Shown here: in pieces, positions 28,820-40,320 of the stretch | How the letters are laid out: each line of letters opens with the position of its first letter | How positions within the stretch are numbered: position 1 is the stretch's first letter | NCBI GenBank assembly: GCA_039881145.1 | Contig: JAYKKI010000066.1 | Span: 10,369,001-10,433,000, forward strand | Direction of reading: 5' to 3' | Origin: Druceiella hillmani | Taxonomy: Eukaryota; Arthropoda; Insecta; Lepidoptera; Hepialidae | DNA length: 64,000 nucleotides | Notes under the pieces: generated by a model | The model's input: only the letters and a program-made list of their open reading frames with translations | Databases searched by the model: none | What the model was told of the DNA's origin: nothing | Position numbers and translations under genes: made by a program

Positions 28820-30297
28820 AACCATTTCACGTTTATATGGAAAAGGGTATAAAGCTTTACTTTCGTCAAGTGTATCATGACACATCACGTCTTTTTTTTT
28901 TACATTGGAGTCATATAATCCATATAGTATCAAAAAAGAAAAGAAAACAGCTTCTGAACTCTCCATTGAATGTTAATAATTTTTTTTAAATATATTCAAA
29001 TATTATTATTTAAATCCACTAATTTATTTTAAAGTAGCTTAATTTAAAATAAAACACATTATTTTCTCGACTTCGATGAAATTTTAAAAATATTATTAAG
29101 TATTATTTCATTTAAAAATAATACTAAAGAACTTTTTATTTTAATCAGAATAATAAGGCGACGTTGATTACAACTTGCAAGTTATAAATTAAAAACTGAG
29201 TAATAAATTAAGTTAATATGCATCTCCAATAAAAAGTCACCATTATTTGATTAAGTAATATCACGTAAATTCACATGAACATAAAAACAATGAAAGAGGA
29301 GCAAGAAATAATACAATAAGTTTAAAACGGTAATGATACAATAAAGTAGAGCAAAAAAGCAAAAGGACTTGTTAGATGATTGAAAGAAACGTTCTGTTCT
29401 TTGTTAGTCATATATATAGGAAGCACTATATTTTTGTCACGGCCAATACTTTACACTTTATTAAATATAATTTATTGTCTTAGTGTAAACTTTTTGAGAC
29501 AAAGAATACCTTCTGAAGACACGTTGGTGTGACATTTCATGTAAACCGCACCTCACCTAAAATCTAATAATAAATATAATAAAAACTTGTTATTTTCTTT
29601 TGTCAGATTATGTACACAAAAATACGCAAATGCAATTAAAGTTTCAGGAAGTTATAAAAGTTTTATCTTCATTTGTTTTGATATTTCGTTTTCACATTAT
29701 TATACATTGTCAGTAAGTTCAAAGTTTTAATAGTCAAATAACAAAAACGGAATGTACATGGTATTCGTTCGACCATCTATCTGTGCCTGTCTCTAATGAG
29801 CTTATAGTTTCTATAGTTTTCGATCATTAGTTTACGATAGTTTCTATGGAGATTTATAAAATGTTTAAATATTATCTTTTAATATCCTTCTCATACATTT
29901 ATAGCAGAAGCGAATTCCTTCGAATGAATAATATTGGATAGTTGTTCTAAAATGTTGTATGTTGTGTTTAGCTTGTCTCTTTGGGATTTATTCTTTAAAG
30001 TGATGTACGATATGTGTTCTCATTTTCCATGAATTTATTTAAAAAAAATTGAAAAATTCTTAACAGTAGTAGTTGACTAGAACCTTCAAATAAACTGACA
30101 TCTGTTGAATAGCTTTAAGAACTTTAGTAGATTTTTGATAATTACGGAACACTATTTCGGCATAGGTGGTTTCTATTAACTGATAATGTGTTGTCCAGAT
30201 CTTATCAACTGTTGCTTATCGATCTAGATAGACTTCAAAATTCATATATTCGCTACTAACTTGGCCTCAAAACACAGAATCAGGTTTCGGAGTTAAA
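28820..30297. other. AT-rich stretch, no gene seen
   Basis: No repeat, motif or coding-like frame was noticed. Confidence 0.5.
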
Positions 30298-30579
30298 TCA
30301 AAGCTTAAAGTGGTGATAATTCGTGATCTGTGCATTATTGTTACTTCCAGGCAGAGAAGTTCTTGAATCTGTTACTTCGGTGACATATTCAAGAAATTCT
30401 TTGCCCTTGGTAGGAAACCATTGTAAACTAATTCTAAAAATCTACGCAGACTTCTCCTCCTTTTTAAATATTATTGGTTCATTTTCGAACAATTCTTCAC
30501 TATTTCCACCGCCAAAATTATGGGGTTTGTTTTTTCCAAGCATCAAAAAGAAGCTTTCAAAATTGACCAGAAAAATTTT
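30298..30579 (-). pseudogene. unassigned coding-like fragment, about 93 codons with one stop
   Basis: The minus-strand frame reads LVNFESFFLMLGKNKPHNFG, then GGNSEELFENEPIIFKKEEK, a single TAG, then FRISLQWFPTKGKEFLEYVT and EVTDSRTSLPGSNNNAQITN before TGA. Balanced, hydrophilic composition with Glu, Pro and Gly is unusual for this AT-driven window and argues for former coding sequence. No family is recognised. It may be a pseudogene exon or a transposon-derived scrap; the plus-strand ORF at 30323-30592 would be its shadow. Confidence 0.3.
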
Positions 30580-30592
30580 CTACTTAACTTAA

Positions 30593-30605
30593 CCCCCCCC
30601 CCCCC
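30593..30605 (+). repeat. C13 homopolymer
   Basis: Thirteen consecutive C residues, remarkable in such AT-rich sequence. They lie just upstream, in minus-strand sense, of the coding-like fragment at 30298-30579. Confidence 0.9.
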
Positions 30606-33140
30606 ATTCAAAGCCTGTCTTCCTTCATGCCTAATCTCTTTGTTTTTTCCTCCCAACTTGTCCATTTTAGGTTTTTCTTAATTGATTATTATCGTTAACA
30701 ATCTTATTATTTTACTTTTTCTTGTTTATGGTTGACCAGAAGAGCTTCTTTTATAGCTATAAGTCGCCGTGATACTTTAAAGATAAAATTAGTAAATAAA
30801 TACAAATAAGAGCTTAAAAAATATTGATTGGTTTAAATATTTAAATAAGGAAGGCAATATAAAACAAACTGGTACTTTATTTCAGACCGAATAGACGATC
30901 ATGACGCTCGATGCAGCATGTATGTAGGCATTGTATATTTTTATGCTTATATATTTTCATACAAATACCTTCATGTAGAAAAATACTGAAAGTTATTTTA
31001 TTCCAAAAATCTTTATCGTTATATGTATTAACCATGTTTACATAAACAATTACGTAAAGTTTTAAAGAAATTGTAAAACATATTAAACACGTTACTTTCG
31101 AAAATTTTCCCTGTTTTTAATTTTAGATAATTTATACTGTAACTAATATAATAACATATATTGAAAATGTAATTTAAAGGCAATGTATTACCTATTTATG
31201 ATATCGATAAATGAAAATCAAAATTTTTCAAATGAAATAAATAAAAAAATCATCATATCTCTAATATTTAAGTACCTACATATATTTCTTTACCTTTGGT
31301 AACTTTTTATACGTAGCCCTTATTCCGTTAACACCTGTATATTAGAATATATGTTTTGTTACGTTCATTTTCCATATAGTATTTATCTTGAACGCAAGAA
31401 GTTACTATGATTATGTTTATAAAAGTAATAAATAATGAACAAAGCAAATACTATATTCGCCAAGATACTTCGCCGGTCTGAAGTAAGTCACAAGTAGTGT
31501 CGTAATGATGTCGCTTCCTTCCAAGCGGGAGCAAAAAATGCGACGAATTTGTCGGCTAGCCACAATACAAGTATAATAAATGTGGATACTTGAATAAGTA
31601 TATACCTGGTAACATGATGAGTGTATTTAGAGTATATTGTAGTATTTTTTAGGTCGCACAATATTTTTTCAATATTATAGTTTCCTTAAAATTACTAATG
31701 TCTCGACGAAGTATAATTTAATAAAATCACAGGAGAAAAATTATTTGGAATATTTATCTAATAAAAAATAAAATATGATCAAATAACGAAACATTTATCA
31801 GATAAATAATACATACATTCCAATTTTTCTTGGTATGATGACTCTGAAATAATAAGTTTCCAAAAGTGGTTAGTTATGTTCTAATAAAAAATGTGCCTTC
31901 CGTTAAATCTCATTACGTATCAGAGGCGGGTTTTCTGTCCAGTGCCTTTCTTAATATTAAAGTTAGATATGAAATTAGATGATTATTTGGAGGCCACGAA
32001 TTTTGGAAAACAGCTACGTAAAAATCTCATTGCACATTTATCCACCGGTTGTGTTATTACTCTTGATAATGCATAGTATTGCAATAAACTATTTTAAGCA
32101 ATACTTATATAATATCTTAAAAAAAGTAATCACATCTCAAGGTTCATAAAAATGAATATTTTAGTTCGAACTGCCAAAATTAGAATCTATAAGTTAGTTT
32201 TGGCGTTAATTGCAATTTAAAAATAATATATTATTAAAATCGGGTTAAAAAGAATATGACACGATTGACCAAAATAAAAAGGACAATAATACTTATTTTA
32301 GATTCTTCCATCCAAATAGAAATTTTGTTCTTATATATAAGACAGCATAATTCTCATAAGTCAAATGTATACAATTAAGTGAAAACGCTTAAATTTTATT
32401 CAATATATACGTTATAAAAGTTCAAAATATTAGTATAAAACTACACAGAATAAGCGTATATCAATAAAGGAAATTCTTCGTAAACATAAAGAAAGTATTT
32501 GCCATTCTATATACAGTTTGAAATTATTTAAATTATACCTAGAATTAACTACACCAGCAAAACTTCGTGGCAAATATCACACTAGCAAAAAAGAACACCT
32601 ACAATTACACTCAACATAGATGACTGACAATAATTGGTCCAATATTAGTCAGAGAAATGGAAGACACGATATTTAATACTATAACTCATAAGCATTCAAA
32701 AAAATTAGTTTCACAAAGAAATTGTAGTGACTCTATTCAACTCTTGCCAATGTGAACGTTACAAGTAAAAACGAACTGGCGGAGAAAAGGATAGAACATA
32801 CAAATTGGTAGGCATCAACGGAGTTGGCAAATATTTATTGGATTGCGTGCGTATCATGACTGAAATTGGTTTGTATGTGTTGCGCGTTAGAATTTCCCAA
32901 CATTTATAAACGTGGAATCATTATGACTAGATTATATACCAGTACAGTACTCAAAATAAGCCAATTTGAACCATTCGGTTTGATTCGATTCATGCCGACC
33001 GCTTGATTATTCTGTGAGACAAGATATGGCTTAGGTTTTCTACTGCCAAACGAATATGTTCAACTAACCGGCAAAATGCTTTTTTCTTGGTCAATAGATA
33101 TCGCGTAGCGAGGCCGGACTGATAGACATCATTTACATTA
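30606..33140. other. AT-rich stretch, no gene seen
   Basis: A slightly GC-richer patch at 31460-31570 and another at 32760-33130 show no readable motif. The second may belong to the degraded downstream part of the piggyBac scrap at 33141-33332. Confidence 0.45.
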
Positions 33141-33332
33141 TCATGCCATTGTCATAACTGATTCCATCTGGTTTATACAATATTTTTGCAGACACAGAGG
33201 GATTGCGTTAAAGTGAATGCCCCCTTTGTTCGATGGATTGCATTCAACGAATGGAGTAAAATCTCGGCCTATGAAAACCATAGTCGAACTTATGATCAAT
33301 ATACTAAAAGGTGCAAATAAGTTTTTTGACAA
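33141..33332 (-). pseudogene. second piggyBac-like transposase scrap
   Basis: The minus-strand 63-codon frame contains LIISSTMVFIGRDFTPF, aligned with the piggyBac first-catalytic block LSIDETMVPFKGRxxF, followed by NPSNKGGIHFNAIPLC with the same spacing as PSKPxKYGIKIFxLC. The catalytic Asp is replaced by Ser (IISS for SIDE). The similarity is short and partly positional, and flanking sequence does not extend it convincingly. It is unrelated in position and sequence detail to the relic at 400-905. Confidence 0.4.
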
Positions 33333-36300
33333 TAGAAAACTAATCTATTTCAAATTATGAAAAACGATAACATACCTATTATATCTAATAAAATTATTTA
33401 TTTTAGTTTGTATTCAAAGGATATAGTTACAAAAGTTGTATCAGATTAAAAAAAGTCTATTTCAAAAGGAGGGCAAATTCAGCAATAAATTTTGTCGAGT
33501 AAAATGTATATTATAATTTTTCTGTTATCACACTCTTTTTAAAATTTAATCAACTTTTAATGTAATATTCCTCAGAAACATTAGTTAAGAGTTAGCATGT
33601 AAAATTACCAAGAAAAATGGCCTAATCCGTGTATTGCAGTTTCTTGATTACAAATTTGAAGAATTGCTTCCAAATTCTAGTTAAAAAGAGATCTTCATTC
33701 TACATGTTATGATTTTTATGTAATATTTTAATTATCATAGAAATATGCCAAGGTAATCAAATACAAATTTTCATTCACGTGAATTTGATAATTTTTAATA
33801 AATCCTGTACTATAGAAATCATTATATGGAAGAATTATCATAATTGAGTAATCAAGTGGGAACAAATTCCCTGGAATTTTATAATAAAGAATTTATGACA
33901 TTTTAACACGAATAATTTAATTTAATTTACTTTATCACTTAACTAGTAAAAACAATTAATTTCTTTAATCTCGTAGAACTTGTACAACTCAAACGAGTAT
34001 ACTTCATATATTAGAAATATAAAAATCCTAGTTATGAACGAAGTTTAAAATAACATTTTTATCAATTTTCAATTCACTAATTACTTAACTGTCTGATTTG
34101 TATAATGCTGTCTTCTTAATGACAATTTTTTAAAAGATAAATTATATTCAAATGAGTTATCAATTTCCTAGAATAACAGCGACTTCACGAAAATTTTGCC
34201 GACCGTATTTGGTCTTAAATGACATAGCAATATCTTGCTATCCGACTCCTTCCAAATTTTTTCATGTCTAAGTCTAAGTTTATCGAATTTATTGACATCG
34301 TTTTCAAAAAATGCCACGAGTGATGATACTATAAGAATAATTTTCGATAACATAACTAATATCAAGTAACGAAAAAGGAAATTTACTTAAGTTGGTCTCG
34401 GAAAAAACTTTGTTAAACCATAACTTTAGTATAATTGAAAAACTGACCATACATGTTTAAAATTACAGAGAAAATATTTATTTCCATCGATTTGATGTAA
34501 CAGAACAATTAAAACAATAGTGTAATATGTGTACGCTAAATGTATTTGTCCTCAATTGGTAATTTCCTGCCATAAATTTGTCCAATTAAAATTGGAAAAA
34601 AAAATTACCACGACAAAAAGTAATAACGTAGATTAAAATAACCCTGGAAATATTTAAAAATAGAAATAAACAAAATTAAGAAAAATTAAGAAAATACTTT
34701 TAATTTCCAATAAAAATGTGTTATTAGCCAAATTTTATAAAAGAAAATTTTACCTTTAAAGGGTAATAAGGAAATCATTAACTATGGTAAAAACTATCAA
34801 ATAAGCTCCTCGGATAACTTAAAAATAGTTAAGACAACTGCTAAATAGCTGCTACTAATACCTAATCTGTTCTCATTTGTATGTTGAGAATTCTCGTGTA
34901 TTTATATCGACGTCTATTCAATGGAACACAGTAGAAGTTGTAGCTATTTTTATAAAGAATAATAAAAACTCTGAGTTAAAATAATTTTCTGCTAGTGATG
35001 TTAACGACTTTCGAATTACGCCTAGATACATTGAAAATGTATGCCGTGTTAGTATTAACGTTTAACAGATAACTTTTTATGTAAAAAGGAGTTCGGAATG
35101 AAGAATAGTCGAGAGTTTTAATTAGGAATTAATATTATTTGATACATATTATTTCTCACTTATTCTTTATTAGGATTTTTTTTAAATTTGTTAACAAACC
35201 TATAGGTTCTATAATACACACCGGGGGATATAGGATATAAGTTATATAATAACCTTTTACTTTCTATGTGTATAGAAGGTAATAGATTATATAACAAAGT
35301 ATGGGTTCACAAACCACCCACGTTTTTTGTCTCTAATTTTCAAAACTGCAATAATTAAAATGATTTTAGTCGACTACTATCCAATAACATAGGTAAGGCT
35401 GTCTCACAATAGCTGGAAACCAGTTACGCCCTTATCAACAAAGCCGATTTAGGAGAATTGAGAAAAACAAATTCGATACAAATTTTATCATCTACTAAAT
35501 GATAAAATGTTTTTCTTCATTTTACTGAAATTTAACTAATGTTGGAGACTATTACCACGGACATACTTCTTACATATATTAGTGTTTTAACAAAATTAGT
35601 AAAGTATATTGGATCAGATATTCCAAGAGACTTATACATTATACTATTCTTAATGTAAAACCTGGTAAGTTTGAATAATTTATACATGAAATTATGTTAT
35701 AACTTTTGAAAAAATGAAATGTAGCAAATATTTTGTTTTATATAATAAATGCAGGACAAATTAATCTTTACATGGGAAATGTCACCACTTCCACTTATTT
35801 TTTGGGAATTGTCATGTCTAGCAGCGCTTCTATATCACTACAATTTTCACTTCATCCTTTCAAATCTTACTCACATTTGTAAAAAGTAAGATAGCATATA
35901 GTAAAAATATCTGGAACTTATATAGACCTCTCCCGAAAATAGCTCCAACTAATATTTTAATCATATCCAACTACCTATCCAAGAATATTGCTTAATTCCA
36001 ATCTATTTATTGCACAGAATTCGTGATCTTCGACACTTTCTGTAAGAAAAATTTTCGATTTTGACAATGATGTCACAAATTCTTTTTTATTTGGGGTTCA
36101 ACCATTTCTTTGAAATCAGTTAAGGTTAATTGGATGGATCAAGAAAAAACAAAAGAAAATTACAGTGAAACTTAACAAAGTAAATAGATTTTCAATACTT
36201 CCCCAAAATTGACATTTGATGGTAATAAATATTTCTAAAAATTATGGTGGCTTAGGCAAATTCAATAATCGTTAGGTGCCTCAACAATATATTCTGCAAA

Positions 36301-37177
36301 ATAATTTAAAAAAATAATTTAATTATTACGCATATGACGCTGAGTCAAAACTTTCCTACATCAAACGAAAACAAAAACTTAGCAATGAATGAAGGATTTC
36401 TGGAGATAATTTGAATTTTGCGAGACTCTTTTAATAATATATATTATTGGGGAAGTTAACGACTACGCTACAATACCGATTTTACTGTTTATGTAAATTT
36501 TATGTATTAGTTTCATTTGTCTGAGTGTATTACATATATATTTTACCATATGAAAGTAATTAAAAATTGATAAATAATTGTAATACAATATAACCAAAAT
36601 AAAAGTTTGTCTTTTATACCAATATGAAACTCATATTCAAAATTTATTACAATAAGGGTATTGAGAAATGAGTGATGATTTATGAAATTTACCAAAGAAA
36701 AACGTGAAATGTTTCTATATATTATTTAGTCAATATCATTTTATTTAATTACTTAATTTCCAATTAATCAGTTGAACCATGTGTGAACGACCTTAACAGG
36801 TTATAATGAGGTAAGAGAAAACAAATGAAATGTGAAAAGAAGAATTTAAATATTGTTTTTCTTATTACGTATTTTCTTATAATTAATATTCAGTATATAT
36901 TATTGGTGTTTAAGGTTACAAAAATACGACAGTAGCCAAGATTAATATTTCCGACCTACACGAATAAATTGGAAAAGAAATATTTACAAATATAACAACT
37001 ATTAAACACTTCACATTGTTTTAACCAACAAATACCAAATTAAATTAAAGATTAAATATTTCAGTTTGTTCCTTTACCAATTTTGTTAACCGTGTTCAAC
37101 AATACAATTATTCTCGCAACAATAAAGTTCGTATCATTGAATTGTTTATCTTTAACAAAATTTTTCAATGACAATAT
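33333..37177. other. AT-rich stretch, no gene seen
   Basis: Only the imperfect hairpin at 35241-35295 stands out. The ORF at 34168-34365 (minus) has no motif. Confidence 0.5.
35241..35295. repeat. imperfect hairpin, 10 + 11 bp arms
   Basis: GTTATATAAT (35241-35250) pairs with ATTATATAAC (35286-35295). After an internal loop, TTACTTTCTAT (35257-35267) pairs with ATAGAAGGTAA with one mismatch around a short loop. The shape is miRNA-precursor-like, but there is no other support. Confidence 0.5.
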
Positions 37178-37456
37178 TTATCTTATCGAAAGCGAAAAGA
37201 TAAAATATACAAACACGAAGAAAAACACTTCGTAAATTACAAATACGGCCCAAAATCTACTTTGCGATTGAGCTCTTTGATTTTGTGCTTCATGTAATTT
37301 AGATTGCCGGCATCTGAAATAATATATATCTTTGCCAGGCGTTCGACGACCAGCAATCTTAGGTATATACCAGAGACTGTGCTTGACTGTTCCTTGTGTC
37401 CAATTATTTTTGATCAGTAGAAAGCTTTCTAGCTTCGATATTACTCTATGTCTCAA
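37178..37456 (-). CDS. unassigned 92-codon ORF
   Basis: An open minus-strand frame with mixed composition (KIAGRRTPGKDIYYFRCRQS, LHEAQNQRAQSQSRFWAVFV) ending in a hydrophobic tail. The central part is more protein-like than most ORFs here, but there is no recognisable domain, no splice signals I can defend, and the tail looks like translated AT-rich DNA. Possibly a transposon or exon fragment. Confidence 0.2.
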   Translation of the reverse strand: MRHRVISKLESFLLIKNNWTQGTVKHSLWYIPKIAGRRTPGKDIYYFRCRQSKLHEAQNQRAQSQSRFWAVFVIYEVFFFVFVYFIFSLSIR

Positions 37457-37750
37457 TTGAAGGAAAGCTGAATAGCGTTTTCGTCAACATTTTCCGAAAA
37501 GAATTTGAAAATTTCTATGAAGTAATTATGTAATAAATATACACGATAATGATATTAATCACTGTCAAATTCACAAAACCTTGCCAAGATTGAAGTTATG
37601 AATAATAAAACAGACAAACTGGCAATATTATATTACACAAATTTTATTTCCTAACTAGACGAATTTACTCATACTTGTATGAATTAGTAATACAAACCAT
37701 GAAGTTTTTTAAACACAGACCTCGGAATATACGATCCCTTTTCAGACGAA

Positions 37751-37946
37751 TCTTTATATATATTTTTCTTCCCTCCGTGTGTATGTGACTGAACTCCTAA
37801 ACGGCTGGACTGATTTTTATGAAATTTTGTATGTGTATGATTAAGTTGATTCGATTCACACTTTGATCCCGTATGCGATGCTGCGATCGCGTTACAGAAA
37901 TTTGTTTTAAATTTTTGATATCGGGCGAAGCCGCGGGCACAGCCAG
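37751..37946 (+). mobile_element. short non-autonomous Helitron (196 bp)
   Basis: It begins with TCTTTATATATATTTTTCTT right after an A and ends in CCAG right before a T, as expected for Helitrons, which start TC, end CTRR and insert between A and T. Inside are two sequences widespread in insect Helitrons and their derivatives: CTCCTAAACGGCTGGACTGA followed by TGAAATTTTGTATGTG near the 5' end, and GGGCGAAGCCGCGGGCACAG just before the 3' end, a GC-rich hairpin region. The 3' terminus has a C in place of the T of CTAG. No Rep/helicase is present. Complete or nearly complete by its ends. Confidence 0.75.
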
Positions 37947-38941
37947 TTTGAATTATATTTTAAATTTTTTATGTATGCTTATTAAATATGTGTGTGTATG
38001 CTTATTAAATATTTTAATGAAAATAACACATATTTTAAACTTTGTAATTATTCTATTTTGTTTCGTGTCATTAATTTGCATTTACCGGTAATCTGCGGTC
38101 TATCATATTATTTCATTAATTTGTTGACTGCAAGAGGTTACCCTTATGACCATAACTCTGCCAATGTGTTGTTAGCCTTCCAAATTTGCAGTAATATTCA
38201 TAAATACAGAAGTAAATAAGTTCAAGTTTCGTTAAAATTAGTTAAATTGAATTTACAAGAATAGAGCCCTGTTCCCTGAGCTATGGAGGTTGTTGTCCAA
38301 TGTGAATTACTTACTAATTTGCTTTATGTTTGATTAAAGCATTCTGTAATTTATTAATTAAATTTCGACGATTTTTGTAACTACCAAAGAAAAAATTGGT
38401 GTAAATATTTAATTTAAGGATTAAGTTATTATATAGATACATAAAACTATTTATTTGTTAGTAAATATTAGAACAAAAATATACATTCGTGAAACTGTAG
38501 CTTTATACTAATAGAGTACTTATCCAGCAAATATTTCATCAATGGATTTTCATACAAACACTCTGTAAAATAAAACTTTCCTTGCCATAATTTCCGCAAT
38601 GATTTCACTCATTTTGAATAGTTTTAAGACACACAATTGTTTTGAAAATTATTATTATCTAAATCACACTTAATTAAGTCAATTATCGATCAGACATTTT
38701 TAGAGTACTCCCATGTTTTAGACAACTCGCTTAACTGACAAACTACTTAATTCACGTTCATATTGCCAAAAACAAGTGATAAGGACATGATTCAGAAAAA
38801 AAACCAGAAACGAGCGGCAGAAATTAAGAAGAGAATTGTTTTTCTACTTTTGAATTAACAAATTTGGAATATCAGGGCCTGTTTCACTGTTTGGCAGCAT
38901 GAATTGTGAAAGAAAAATCATGTATATAAATCATGTTATAA

Positions 38942-39008
<67 letters not shown>

Positions 39009-39410
39009 GTTATAAATCATGTAATACCCCCTGTATGAGGTTTAGAGATAATTAAAGTAAGTTTTCAAAGTGAAGTCCACGGCCATGTATCCCTAGATTG
39101 AAGACCTAGGTTTGATATTATGTCGATTAAGCGATCACTCCAAATATTAAACATGAGGTAGAGAATATCCAGATTGCGCCGGCAGTGAAAGTATAATCGG
39201 TTAAGCTGCCCCGAGTTTTTGAAAACATGGTCAAATTTCCTAAGGTTAAAAATGTATGTAATGCCAAATTTTGAATCTTTTTAATTTATTTAAGCGATCC
39301 TCTTTATACTCCAGTTAGCGTACATGTTTTTAGTTGAGCATGGGCAGTAAAAGTTTTTGACAAAGTTGAATTTTGGTTTATTTTTAAAAAAACCTCTAAA
39401 ATTTATGTCC
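37947..39410. other. AT-rich stretch with a TA microsatellite
   Basis: Overlapping ORFs at 37873-38219 read through the Helitron end and lack motifs. The microsatellite at 38941-39003 is bracketed by TCATGTTATA on its left and TGTTATAAATCATG on its right. Confidence 0.5.
38941..39003. repeat. (TA)n microsatellite
   Basis: About 63 bp of TA with one TGTA unit. Confidence 0.95.
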
Positions 39411-39535
39411 AATAGCCCACTTGAAGATGTCGTGGTAAAGAACTTAAAGAAAGTAGAAACAGTGCTACATCACGTAGTTTCATTTAATTGTGAATAAAGA
39501 ATTTCTGCAAAATTAACGCCGAATACATTCAAAAT
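39411..39535 (+). mobile_element. hammerhead repeat copy with the ribozyme core deleted
   Basis: The 5' side keeps AGCCCACTTGAAGATG, the upstream half of the ribozyme, then jumps straight to TCGTGGTAAAGAACTTAAAG. This removes about 22 nt comprising stem II, GAAA and stem III. The forward arm and the full outer end (AAAATTAACGCCGAATACAT) follow. Only the forward arm is present, so this is a solo arm. Confidence 0.7.
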
Positions 39536-39989
39536 GAAGAATATGCTTTAAGGACCCGTTACCGGTTTGATATAGGTTAATTCAACAAAGAAAATAATGT
39601 GTCTGCTATTAGTAATATGTTGGAAACTGTTACAGGCTTGATATAAGTTAATTAAACAAAAAAATGATTGTTTCTGCTATTAGTAATATGATGATAATTA
39701 TGAAATGTGCCGAAAATAATTTAAAAATATGTTACCAACAATATTCAATTTAACTTACGCCAAAATTTACTTTTAGTTTAAATTTATATCAATCACTATA
39801 AATGATTACATTAATTATATATTAACAAAAACCTAAATTCTACTATGTCGAACAATCTTGCTGCCTTCCTTTTTGTTTGACTGTATAGCTATATGCTAGA
39901 TATATTTTGCAGGAGATCGTCTAGAAAATTAGAATGACTTTGGAATTTGGCCATTCCATACATTTTTACCCTAAGGAAATTTCACCAAA

Positions 39990-40320
39990 TTTCCAATTAC
40001 AGGGCGCAGCCTAGCTGGTTAGATGTTTGAAGCCGGCGCAATCTATATTAACTGCGTTCTCTTTAATATATTGGAGGATTCCTTTAACCAAGTTCATTTT
40101 CAACATAGATTGTCAATCTCGGTGAGCATGCCTTGAAATTCGTTCTGACAAAATGCTTTCTTTATTTATTCACAAACTTGATACCTCCTTCTATGAATAT
40201 TCTTTCACTGTTCATGCTGCCAAACTGTGGAACAGACATATCTCAAATTTGCTAAATCAAAATTGGAAAACAAATTTCCTTCACAAATTCCTTCGGTAAC
40301 TCCTTGGAGTTCATATTTAT
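39990..40320 (+). pseudogene. LINE 3'-terminal coding fragment
   Basis: Plus-strand translation gives MLSLFIHKLDTSFYEYSFTV continuing into HAAKLWNRHISNLLNQ. This resembles the C-terminal end of many non-LTR retrotransposon polyproteins (xxYSFxxxAxxLWNSLPxxL, followed by a basic stretch). The RT palm is not present, no poly-A tail was identified, and the clade is not determined. Confidence 0.45.

Noticed and set aside
32195..32215. TTTTGGCGTTAATTGCAATT resembling the outer end of the hammerhead repeat
   Set aside because: Only about a dozen matching bases, and the following GTAGAAATTCATTATTC block is absent.
39091..39115. GACCTAGGTTT resembling the hammerhead stem III/GAAA region
   Set aside because: No CUGANGA, stem II or arm sequence nearby; an isolated short match.
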